DNA from: Candidatus Methanolliviera sp. GoM_oil
Lineage (GTDB): Archaea; Halobacteriota; Methanoliparia; Methanoliparales; Methanoliparaceae
Assembly (NCBI GenBank): GCA_902158735.1
Contig: CABGHG010000113.1
Span: 1 to 5,827, forward strand
Direction: 5' to 3'
Length of the DNA: 5,827 nt
Shown here piece by piece: positions 1 through 5,667 of this stretch. The notes under the pieces are model-generated. The model was not told the DNA's origin. It saw nothing but the letters and a program-made list of their open reading frames with translations, and did not search any database. Made by a program: the position numbers and the translations under genes. Position 1 is the stretch's first letter, and each line of letters starts with the position of its first letter.

Positions 1-202
1 CTAAGCTCCTCTGTCAGCTCAAAGACAAGGTCATAATCGAGTTCAAGGTCATCGGCTACATCAGAAGGATAAGCTTCTTTATATTTCATATAATAGCCTA
101 TAATCTCTTTTTCCGCTTCTCTTCTATCAACATCTTTTACCTTTGTTATCTTTATCTCCTCGAGCTTATCCCTTATTGCATTCCTAAGAAAATCTGAAAA
201 AC
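1..202 (-). pseudogene. C-terminal part of a ribbon-helix-helix/winged-helix transcriptional regulator, fused in frame after TnpB
   Basis: Translated in the tnpB frame, the DNA left of the element end gives RFSDFLRNAIRDKLEE, typical of helix 2 of a CopG/ribbon-helix-helix domain. About 25 residues later comes EAYPSDVADDLELDYDLVFE, which reads like an archaeal winged-helix segment in which a short recognition helix is followed by a helix ending in TEEL. Archaeal regulators combining these two parts are common. The N-terminal beta strand and first helix of the ribbon-helix-helix fold, which hold the DNA-contacting residues, are missing. The natural reading is that the transposon landed between helix 1 and helix 2 and replaced or displaced the start of the gene. 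The gene continues beyond base 1. The assignment rests on pattern recognition of a 67-residue fragment, so it is moderately sure. Confidence 0.6.
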
Positions 203-1412
203 GTGAACTACCCCCCCTTACGGAAGGGGCTTCCTGTATCATTCTTCTCTTTGAGAAGTCCTCAGGCTTCAATTCGGACAGTTCCTGCCCTACACGTTTT
301 AATCCTCTCTTTAGAATGTTAATCGCAGCGTTTTGATCTCTATCCATCACCAATCCACAAAACGGACATCTGTGAACTCTTTGGCTTAAAGATTTCTTAA
401 CGATCTCACCACAACGAGAACATTCTTGACTTGTATTCTTTGGATCAACAAATTCAACTCTCTTACCGGCTTCTTCCGCTTTGTAAGATACAAAATTCGT
501 TAATTGTGACCACGAAACATCACTTATAGATTTAGCTAAGTGATGGTTTTTCAACATATTTTTAACTTTTAAATTCTCAAAGACGATCAGATCAAAGGTA
601 TCAACCAATGAACGACCTATCTTATGGAGCAGATCGGTTCTTTGTTCTCTAACCGTTCTATGCGTCTTAGCTATTTCAAATCGTCTTTTAGTTCGATTGT
701 TCGACCTTTTCTTGGCTTTACTTAACTTTCTTTGTTTTCTCGAGAGTTTTCTCTCTGATTTAACCAAATATCTTGGGTTGTCTTCCATATCTCCATTTGA
801 AAGTGTAATTAGATGACTTATACCTAAATCTATACCTATTGGGTTTGCTATCTCTTCGTTGTAATTTGGCTCTTCTATCTCAACCTCAACCGAAAAACAA
901 GCATACCAACGATCTAAATCCTTTTCAATCGTGCAGGTCTTAATCTCTGCATCTTCAAGCATATCTCTATGCTTTTTGATGTTGATAGAACCGATCTTCT
1001 TCGGAGAGAGGATTAACTTTTTTCCATCTTCACTAAACTTAAACCCACTTTGGGGATATGTAAAGGAATTATATCTCTGCTTCGGCTTATATCTTGGATA
1101 ACCGGCTTTCTCCTTTCTCTTAACCCTTCCAAAGAAGTTCTTGAAGGCTTTATCTATTCTCCTTAAAACATCCTGAATAACTTGAGAATGAATCTCTTTC
1201 AGATCGTCATCAAAAGTTTTTATCTCTGGCAATTGATTCTGTTGATCATAATAATTGATAGATTTTCTACAAGATTCCCAGGCATCCCTTCTCTCAGTTA
1301 AACAATCATTATAGAGAACTCTACAAATCTCTAACCACTCTTCCATAAGAGTTTTTTGCTCTCGGTTTGGATATATCCTATATTTGTATGTTCTTTTAAT
1401 TTTGGTTTTCAT
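1..1412 (-). CDS. tnpB: TnpB, RNA-guided RuvC nuclease of IS200/IS605 element, read through into a flanking regulator fragment (partial at window edge)
   Basis: This frame is open for 470 codons from the ATG at 1412-1410 to base 3 with no stop, so its true end lies outside the window. Residues 1-403 are a normal-length TnpB. The RuvC motifs are complete: GIDLG with D195, VFEN with E279, and MDRDQNAA with D359. The zinc ribbon CSRCG...HRCPFCG uses C331, C334, C349 and C352. The family is a programmable DNA nuclease guided by an RNA from the element's right end, and nothing here suggests a dead enzyme. The start overlaps the end of tnpA by 17 bases and has AAGGA four bases upstream, which fits translational coupling. 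Residues 404-470 come from DNA beyond the predicted element end and resemble a ribbon-helix-helix/winged-helix regulator, not TnpB. The TnpB identity is very secure; whether the fusion is made or functions is unknown. Confidence 0.93.
   Translation of the reverse strand, partial: MKTKIKRTYKYRIYPNREQKTLMEEWLEICRVLYNDCLTERRDAWESCRKSINYYDQQNQLPEIKTFDDDLKEIHSQVIQDVLRRIDKAFKNFFGRVKRKEKAGYPRYKPKQRYNSFTYPQSGFKFSEDGKKLILSPKKIGSINIKKHRDMLEDAEIKTCTIEKDLDRWYACFSVEVEIEEPNYNEEIANPIGIDLGISHLITLSNGDMEDNPRYLVKSERKLSRKQRKLSKAKKRSNNRTKRRFEIAKTHRTVREQRTDLLHKIGRSLVDTFDLIVFENLKVKNMLKNHHLAKSISDVSWSQLTNFVSYKAEEAGKRVEFVDPKNTSQECSRCGEIVKKSLSQRVHRCPFCGLVMDRDQNAAINILKRGLKRVGQELSELKPEDFSKRRMIQEAPSVRGGSSRFSDFLRNAIRDKLEEIKITKVKDVDRREAEKEIIGYYMKYKEAYPSDVADDLELDYDLVFELTEEL
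187..345 (-). ncRNA. Predicted TnpB guide RNA (omega/reRNA) from the IS right end
   Basis: In this family the 3' end of tnpB and the right end of the element encode an RNA scaffold bound by TnpB, and the bases just outside the element act as the guide. By that rule the scaffold would run from roughly the zinc-ribbon/RuvC-III coding region to 203 and include the right-end hairpin. The guide would be the roughly 16 bases at 202-187, inside the regulator fragment. The existence and layout are inferred from the family, and the 5' boundary is a guess. Confidence 0.4.
211..229 (-). repeat. Right-end subterminal hairpin of the IS element
   Basis: On the minus strand CCCCTTCC, loop GTAA and a run of seven G form an imperfect stem with G-T wobbles. 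It nearly matches the left-end hairpin at 1878-1897. It is preceded by GAAG (230-233) and followed by TAG and TTCAC. GAA can pair with the TTC of the cleavage site, as in the guide/cleavage-site pairing known for this family. The hairpin lies inside the tnpB reading frame (residues about 395-402). Confidence 0.8.
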
Positions 1413-1833
1413 TCTTTCCTTGACTCTCAACGTATTGTTTTAGAATGTCCAATGTTACTTCTCCTGTCGTAGCTAAGAAATATGATGGAGACCAGAACGT
1501 TTTTTTCCATAATTTCTTCTCAACTTGAGGGAAGTTTCTTCTTATCTCTCTTGAGGTATTGGTCTTCAGAGCGTTTACGTATCGTGGAATATCCAGCACC
1601 GGTTTGGATCTAAAGAGAATGTGAATATGATCTCTATCACATTCTTGATTGATCACGTTCACTCTAAATGTTTCGCTAATCTCTCTTACTCTTTGTTTTA
1701 GATAATCTACTATTACTGGATCATCAAAAATCTCTCTCCTATATTTCACCACTTGAATAAGATGGTATTGAAGGCTATAAACTGAATGTGATCCGTGATC
1801 AAGTTTATATCTCACAGTTATACTATTATTCAT
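1396..1833 (-). CDS. tnpA: TnpA, Y1 HUH single-strand transposase of IS200/IS605 element
   Basis: The 145-residue protein has the size and motifs of the IS200/IS605 transposase, a dimeric enzyme that excises and inserts the element as single-stranded DNA. The HUH metal-binding motif is HIH (H69, H71) in DRDHIHILF. The catalytic tyrosine is most likely Y134 in DILKQYVESQG, and a conserved segment WKKTFWSPSYFLATTG lies between them. No frameshift or missing catalytic residue is seen. Its last 17 bases overlap tnpB. The start is uncertain. The ATG at 1833 has no Shine-Dalgarno site, and the only clear TATA-like box (1838-1847) lies too close to it. A transcript starting about 25 bases downstream of that box would begin near the GTG of codon 7 (1815-1813), giving a leaderless 139-residue protein that still contains the whole fold. 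Confidence 0.95.
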   Translation of the reverse strand: MNNSITVRYKLDHGSHSVYSLQYHLIQVVKYRREIFDDPVIVDYLKQRVREISETFRVNVINQECDRDHIHILFRSKPVLDIPRYVNALKTNTSREIRRNFPQVEKKLWKKTFWSPSYFLATTGEVTLDILKQYVESQGKNENQN

Positions 1834-1837
1834 ATAA

Positions 1838-1847
1838 CTATATAAGT
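1838..1847 (-). promoter_or_regulatory. TATA-like box for tnpA-tnpB
   Basis: Minus-strand ACTTATATAG is the only good archaeal box A near tnpA. Its centre is about nine bases upstream of the ATG at 1833, so a normal transcript start (about 25 bases downstream) would fall near 1816. That would fit a leaderless GTG start at 1815. Confidence 0.4.
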
Positions 1848-1877
1848 GTTTCTATCTTTCTCCACTCTCTAATTCAT

Positions 1878-1897
1878 CCCCTCCCTCACGGAAGGGG
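1878..1897 (-). repeat. Left-end subterminal hairpin of the IS element
   Basis: The minus strand reads CCCCTTCCGTGAGGGAGGGG, an 8-bp stem (one T-G pair) with a GTGA loop. It shares CCCCTTCCGT-AGGG with the right-end hairpin in the same orientation. GAAGT (1898-1902) sits directly 5' of it, like GAAG at the right end. The position upstream of tnpA fits the left-end structure bound by TnpA. Confidence 0.8.
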
Positions 1898-1940
1898 ACT
1901 TCTTAGAGGAAAGGTTAAAATCCCTTTAGAATCGCAAAAA

Positions 1941-1949
1941 AAATAAATA
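1941..1949 (+). promoter_or_regulatory. TATA-like box for the AhpD-like gene, probably leaderless
   Basis: AAATAAATA after an A-run is centred about 27 bases upstream of the ATG at 1972. No Shine-Dalgarno sequence lies between them, so the transcript probably starts at or just before the start codon. The box is about 25-40 bases from the left end of the insertion element. Confidence 0.5.
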
Positions 1950-1971
1950 CTCTGACGTCTAATGCCACCGC

Positions 1972-2376
1972 ATGGATCAGATAGAAGAACTATTTGAAAA
2001 GTTTGATGAGATATATAGGGATAAAGAAGAACTGATCGAATCCTTTGAACAAATATTAAAAGAAGAACTTGGAATGGTTCCGTCTATCATCAAGGAGATG
2101 GAGAAGAGACCGGAGATGTTGATACCTGAACTTTTGAGTATTTATTATACCACACGGCCAAAGAGCCTCGACGCAAAGACAGCGGAACTCGTTGCCCTCT
2201 CATCAGCCGTGGCAAACAAATCTGAGGGATGTATCTCCGTTCATTACGATGCGGCGTTGAAATGCGGTGCGACGAGGGACGAAATTTTAGATGTTATCCT
2301 GATAAGTTCTGTAATGGCAAAGGCAGGGGTCTTGGCCACCGCTCTGGGAAAGTATAAGGAAAAAGAAGAAAGGTAG
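1972..2376 (+). CDS. Carboxymuconolactone decarboxylase / AhpD-like family protein
   Basis: The 134-residue all-helical protein has the family signature KTAELVALSSAVANKSEGC followed by VHYDAALKCGATRDEILDVILIS, close to the classic C-x-x-x-H element followed by A-x-x-x-G-A-T-x-x-E-I. The family includes AhpD-type thiol peroxidase/disulfide reductases and true decarboxylases. The AhpD catalytic pair is incomplete: the first cysteine position is S84, while C87 and H91 remain, so ordinary CxxC chemistry is unlikely. C98 is a further cysteine downstream. The first 35 residues are acidic and charged, probably a helix. No signal peptide or membrane segment is seen, so it is presumably cytosolic. It is a single-gene unit that converges on pgk2 with a 15-base gap. 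The family is sure; the substrate is unknown. Confidence 0.88.
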   Translation: MDQIEELFEKFDEIYRDKEELIESFEQILKEELGMVPSIIKEMEKRPEMLIPELLSIYYTTRPKSLDAKTAELVALSSAVANKSEGCISVHYDAALKCGATRDEILDVILISSVMAKAGVLATALGKYKEKEER

Positions 2377-2380
2377 AAGA

Positions 2381-2387
2381 TTTTTCT
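2381..2387 (+). terminator. Possible U-rich terminator after the AhpD-like gene
   Basis: TTTTTCT begins five bases after the TAG stop, in the 15-base gap between convergent genes. Archaeal termination often uses such short U-runs. No hairpin accompanies it, and this is a weak call. Confidence 0.3.
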
Positions 2388-2391
2388 CGTT

Positions 2392-3276
2392 TCATCCGGC
2401 GGTAACCTTCTCCGACAGCTTTTCGATCACGTCTGTCATTATCTCTTCGATCGTCTCTGAGACAGTATAATTCTGAATGATCTTCACACCTTTGCCCCCG
2501 GCGACCTCGTTGATGTAATCTTTTATCTCCTCTATCTCCGTTAAATGATCCATATATCTATCAACCGGCCTTTTTAAGTCGATAAATCTCTTCATGATCA
2601 TGTTCTTATGCTGTTCAGTTGACGGGGGATTTAAGATGAAATGAAATAGGTTTTCCTCGTTTTGTATATATCCTGGAACCAGATGTATCCCCTCAACTAT
2701 CAAGTTAAATCCCTCATCTCTTGCCCTCGTTATCAGCGCATTTACCCCAACGGCCACGTTTGACGTCTGCTTCTCAAAACCATAAACAGTTTTATTTAAG
2801 TATTGAGAGGGCGGTTTCAGGTTCTTTCCGACGAGAAAGGAAGAATAATAGATGCTTGGAACCAATTCTATAGAGAGCATCTTCCTCATAACTTCTCTGA
2901 TACTATCCGTTCCGATGGTTCTTCTTATGCCAAATCTATAACCTAACTCCGATGCGATCGTAGATTTGCCACTTGCAGTGGCTCCACCAATGAGTATGAT
3001 GACATTCTTCTTCTCCTCCCTGATCTTCTGCCACATTTCATAATACACCGCATTCTTTTCAAACCCCTCCTCAATCAACTTCTCTTTCACGAGATCCACG
3101 AGTTCTTCCTCTCCGATCTCCCAAATGCCCCTCGTCTCCAACTCCTTCTCTACCTCGGCTGCCGTTATATACGCTTCGGCGACATCCAATTTCGCTCTCA
3201 TCAAAGAGGTTGAGAGGATACCTTTTGAGAAAGGTATGCAATATTTATGACCTCTGACGTCAACCACTTCCATCAC
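2392..3276 (-). CDS. pgk2: 2-phosphoglycerate kinase
   Basis: This kinase phosphorylates 2-phosphoglycerate with ATP to give 2,3-diphosphoglycerate, the first step to cyclic 2,3-diphosphoglycerate. Residues 1-90 form an ATP-cone-like N-terminal domain (VRGHKYCIPFSKGILSTSL), which in this family precedes the kinase. The Walker A loop is GGATASGKST at 97-106. TDSIREVMR (123-131) and VEGIHLVPG (194-202) are further family-typical segments. At 294 residues it is close to the roughly 300 of the characterised Methanothermus enzyme. The frame can start at GTG (3276) or at the next codon, ATG (3273). The ATG is preferred because it shares one base with the TGA stop of the upstream cpgS (TGATG), a coupled arrangement. 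That neighbour encodes the next enzyme, which strongly supports the call. Confidence 0.93.
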   Translation of the reverse strand: MMEVVDVRGHKYCIPFSKGILSTSLMRAKLDVAEAYITAAEVEKELETRGIWEIGEEELVDLVKEKLIEEGFEKNAVYYEMWQKIREEKKNVIILIGGATASGKSTIASELGYRFGIRRTIGTDSIREVMRKMLSIELVPSIYYSSFLVGKNLKPPSQYLNKTVYGFEKQTSNVAVGVNALITRARDEGFNLIVEGIHLVPGYIQNEENLFHFILNPPSTEQHKNMIMKRFIDLKRPVDRYMDHLTEIEEIKDYINEVAGGKGVKIIQNYTVSETIEEIMTDVIEKLSEKVTAG

Positions 3277-4619
3277 CCAAAGATATCGATCGCCTCCTCA
3301 ACTATCGAGAGGATGGATCCTTGAAATTCTTTCTCACTCTGCCCTATCGTCTTTAGTATGTTGTCCATATATATAACATCCAGGTTGTTATCTATGCCGA
3401 ATTTGGTTGCCACGTCGATGCCCGCCGCCTTTATCTCCGTTAAGATAGTGTCGGCACCTTCAATATAATCTTTAAGATCCTCGATCAATCTTCGTCTGTT
3501 CGATAGAAAGGGGGAATAGCCCACGACCTCACATCCGTAGTTATCCTCCAGATACTTCACCAGGACATTCTCTATCATCTCTCTTGGTGTGGTCACAGCC
3601 AAAAATATCTTTTTACCGTTCAGATCGCCCAACGGTCTTGGTCTAAATACGGTGGGAAAGATCTCCATCTCCTTGATATCTTTTATCGCATCGACAATAT
3701 TTAGGATCTTCTCTTTAGAGGCGATCGGCTCTTCGCACATCGTCAGGATAGCGAGATCCGATATGTGTATTCTGTACGTTCCAAAGTACCCCGCGATAAA
3801 TTTTATCGGTTGATCGGCGCCGACAATAATGATCCTTTTATCTGTCTTTATCGGGGGTATCGCAGCTCCAGATCCCTCCATTATCACAAGATCTTTCTCC
3901 AACTTATTCGCCACCTTAACCCCCTCCACGACATTTGAAACGAAGACCCGTCCGGCCATTCCTCCTCCGCATCTCCTACATCCAACGGTCGTTATTCTCG
4001 ACGTCATAGCGTCTTCCCAATGATCCGATGCGGCATGTATTCCCTTAGACGCCTGCTCTATCAAATATTCAGGGGATAGATCCATCTCTTCTCCGTAGAT
4101 GATCTCCGGAATCTTTGGGCCTCCTCTCCCCATCGTCACGATCACGGGATCGTATCCCCTTTCTTTCAACAATCTGGCGATATATCCGGCGACGGCAGTC
4201 TTACCGATACGTTTTCCGGTTCCTATAACCCCGATGGAGGGTTTTTCCAGTAAATCTAAAAACTCCGGTGGATCGAAACGAAAGTCCGATCCGATGTATG
4301 ATACGTTACTTTCAAGTGAGAGGGATGCCATCTTAAATCTCGAGCGATAATCCACGATGGGCTCATCCGAGAGATCTACAATTGCGTCTGGTCTATACCT
4401 CTTTAATGCCTCCTCGATCTTATCGTATGGAATTTCATCTCCCTCTCCCATCAAAACGTCTATTCCCAGTTCTTCCTTCAGTTCCTTCGGATCACCTATC
4501 TTTTCGGTTCCACCAATGAATATGGCGGCTAAGACGTCTTCTTTTTCTTTTATCGAGGCTATTGCATATTGGATGACGGGTATATAATGTTCGCCGTCTA
4601 TCAGAACGATAACCTTCAA
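3273..4619 (-). CDS. cpgS: Cyclic 2,3-diphosphoglycerate synthetase
   Basis: This enzyme uses ATP to form the intramolecular phosphoanhydride of 2,3-diphosphoglycerate, giving cyclic 2,3-diphosphoglycerate, a cytosolic solute of thermophilic methanogens linked to protein thermostability and phosphate storage. The 448-residue length matches the family (about 460 in Methanothermus). Visible parts are an N-terminal alpha/beta region (MKVIVLIDGEHY), a P-loop GTGKRIGKT at 133-141, a glycine-rich TMGRGGPKIPE segment at 162-172, the cysteine/glycine segment CRRCGGGMAG at 214-223, and VIMEGSGAAIPP at 245-256. The start is TTG at 4619. An in-frame TAG lies three codons upstream, and GAAGGAG (4629-4635) is nine bases away, so no earlier ATG is possible. 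It is the first gene of an operon with pgk2. The unusual start codon may hold down translation. Confidence 0.94.
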   Translation of the reverse strand: MKVIVLIDGEHYIPVIQYAIASIKEKEDVLAAIFIGGTEKIGDPKELKEELGIDVLMGEGDEIPYDKIEEALKRYRPDAIVDLSDEPIVDYRSRFKMASLSLESNVSYIGSDFRFDPPEFLDLLEKPSIGVIGTGKRIGKTAVAGYIARLLKERGYDPVIVTMGRGGPKIPEIIYGEEMDLSPEYLIEQASKGIHAASDHWEDAMTSRITTVGCRRCGGGMAGRVFVSNVVEGVKVANKLEKDLVIMEGSGAAIPPIKTDKRIIIVGADQPIKFIAGYFGTYRIHISDLAILTMCEEPIASKEKILNIVDAIKDIKEMEIFPTVFRPRPLGDLNGKKIFLAVTTPREMIENVLVKYLEDNYGCEVVGYSPFLSNRRRLIEDLKDYIEGADTILTEIKAAGIDVATKFGIDNNLDVIYMDNILKTIGQSEKEFQGSILSIVEEAIDIFG

Positions 4620-4628
4620 TATGATCTA

Positions 4629-4635
4629 CTCCTTC
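4629..4635 (-). promoter_or_regulatory. Shine-Dalgarno site that fixes the TTG start of cpgS
   Basis: Minus-strand GAAGGAG ends nine bases before the TTG at 4619. The stop codon immediately upstream in frame excludes a longer protein, so this site decides the rare start codon. Confidence 0.75.
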
Positions 4636-4665
4636 AAGATTTCATCTATATTAATTATTATAGCT

Positions 4666-4677
4666 CTATATAAAAAC
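4666..4677 (-). promoter_or_regulatory. Promoter (TATA box) of the cpgS-pgk2 operon
   Basis: Minus-strand GTTTTTATATAG is a strong archaeal box A with purines (AAAG) just upstream as a possible BRE. A transcript start about 25 bases downstream (near 4645) leaves a leader of roughly 25 bases that contains the Shine-Dalgarno site. Confidence 0.65.
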
Positions 4678-4783
4678 TTTGTGCCGCATTAAGTTCGAGA
4701 AATACCACATCTTTAGGGTCAAACGCTCTTATCGACGAGATGATTTTTAACTTTTTTAACCTTTAGATTTCTGACTGTATAGA

Positions 4784-4797
4784 AAAAGATTTAAATT
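4784..4797 (+). promoter_or_regulatory. Possible promoter of fni
   Basis: AAAAGATTTAAATT resembles a BRE plus TATA box. A start near 4819 would leave a leader of about 90 bases before fni. The region is A/T-rich and offers other candidates, so this is tentative. The rest of the 289-base intergenic stretch (4620-4908) holds two TTTTTAAC-like copies (4744-4760) and no gene that I can support. Confidence 0.35.
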
Positions 4798-4895
4798 GAA
4801 GACCTAAAGATAGAAGTTAGTTGCAGATCTCCTATTTGAAGATGCTCAAAGTAAAGCTTGGGCATTTCCATCAAAAGAGGTGAATAACAGAAAAT

Positions 4896-4902
4896 TAGGA
4901 GG
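4896..4902 (+). promoter_or_regulatory. Shine-Dalgarno site of fni
   Basis: TAGGAGG lies six bases before the ATG at 4909, a near-ideal ribosome-binding site that settles the start. Confidence 0.8.
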
Positions 4903-4908
4903 TTTTTC

Positions 4909-5667
4909 ATGGGGACATCGAGAAGGAAGATAGAACATCTGAAGATATGTGCGAATAGAAAAGTGGAATCTTCCCATAGATACTTTGACGATCTGATTTT
5001 GATCCATAACGCCCTTCCTGAGATCGACGGAGAAAAAATATCTCTAAGAAAGAGATTTCTTAATAGAGATTTCACCGCGCCGATCATGGTGAGTTCGATG
5101 ACCGGGGGGCATCCGAAGACTGAGAAGGTAAACGCGAACATAGCAGGAAGCATAGAAGAGCTTGGCTTGGCGATGGGGGTCGGGAGTCAGAGGGCCGCGT
5201 TGAAAGATCCAACTCTCGAAAGAACCTTTAGAATCGTGAGAAAAAAGGCACCAAATTCTTTTATCTGTGCCAACATCGGGGCGCAGCAGATAAAAGAACT
5301 GAAGAAAGAAGACGTAGAGAGGATCGTGGATATGGTGGAAGCCAACGCTTTATGTATTCATCTGAACTTTCTCCAGGAGGCTGTACAACCGGAAGGGGAA
5401 GTTAATGGAGAGGGGTGCCTAAGAATGATCGAGGCTCTCTGTAATGATGTAGATATTCCGGTCATAATCAAGGAGACAGGGGCCGGCATAAGCAGAGAAG
5501 TCTGCAAAAAACTTAAAAATCTTAAATTGGGAGCAATCGATGTGGGGGGTGCTGGAGGGACGAGTTTTTCTGCGGTTGAATATTATAGGGTCCTTAAAAA
5601 CTTCGATTTTTGGGACGCGCAAATCGGAGATTTGCCGCAGCAGAGAAAGAAGAAGATGAGATCTTAA
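4909..5667 (+). CDS. fni: Type 2 isopentenyl-diphosphate delta-isomerase, N-terminal two thirds (frame ends early)
   Basis: The product is the FMN- and NADPH-dependent isomerase that interconverts isopentenyl and dimethylallyl diphosphate for archaeal lipid synthesis. Family motifs appear in order: RKIEHL (6-11), APIMVSSMTGG (57-67), MGVGSQRAA (89-97), CANIGAQQ (120-127), HLNFLQEAVQPEGE (151-164) with the Mg-binding Q156/E157 pair, VIIKETGAGIS (185-195), and DVGGAGGTSFSAVEYYR (211-227). The family is usually about 350 residues, but this frame stops at 252. The last 20 or so residues (from about 231) do not look like the family, while the true C-terminal motifs continue in the -1 frame. The simplest reading is a one-base loss (or two-base gain) between 5598 and about 5665, by sequencing error or mutation. 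If real, the N-terminal protein alone lacks part of the FMN phosphate site and would probably be inactive. Confidence 0.9.
   Translation: MGTSRRKIEHLKICANRKVESSHRYFDDLILIHNALPEIDGEKISLRKRFLNRDFTAPIMVSSMTGGHPKTEKVNANIAGSIEELGLAMGVGSQRAALKDPTLERTFRIVRKKAPNSFICANIGAQQIKELKKEDVERIVDMVEANALCIHLNFLQEAVQPEGEVNGEGCLRMIEALCNDVDIPVIIKETGAGISREVCKKLKNLKLGAIDVGGAGGTSFSAVEYYRVLKNFDFWDAQIGDLPQQRKKKMRS

Larger units (their letters stand above)
203..1912 (-). mobile_element. IS200/IS605-family insertion sequence (tnpA + tnpB)
   Basis: The element holds a Y1 HUH transposase gene, an overlapping tnpB and a near-identical GC-rich hairpin at each end. All are oriented so that the left end is near 1912 and the right end near 203 on the minus strand. 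The right end is placed after minus-strand TTCAC (203-207), the usual kind of cleavage site just outside the right hairpin in this family. The left boundary is uncertain within about 1903-1917. There are no terminal inverted repeats or target duplications, as expected for single-strand peel-and-paste transposition. Both proteins have their catalytic residues and both ends look present, so the element may be active or recently active. Confidence 0.85.

Noticed and set aside
203..1912. TnpB as a nuclease-dead, already domesticated regulator
   Set aside because: D195, E279, D359 and the four zinc cysteines are all present, and TnpA is intact next to it. This looks like a working transposon protein, apart from its tail.
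3589..4587. Four plus-strand open frames (3589-3813, 3829-4023, 4099-4350, 4357-4587)
   Set aside because: They lie antisense to cpgS, whose family motifs are clear, and their translations show no recognisable domain. They are shadows of the real gene.
4744..4760. Two adjacent TTTTTAAC-like copies in the divergent intergenic region
   Set aside because: It could be an operator, but in an A/T-rich stretch two copies of such a simple word are expected by chance.
4658..4765. Minus-strand open stretch of about 34 codons ending DVVFLELNAAQSFYIEL before a stop, upstream of cpgS
   Set aside because: It looks slightly protein-like but has no plausible start codon or ribosome site, and it overlaps the cpgS promoter. 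It is too short to separate from chance or a decayed remnant.
4791..5153. Minus-strand 120-codon open frame
   Set aside because: It is antisense to the fni start and its leader, with no family features. The plus-strand isomerase motifs explain the region.
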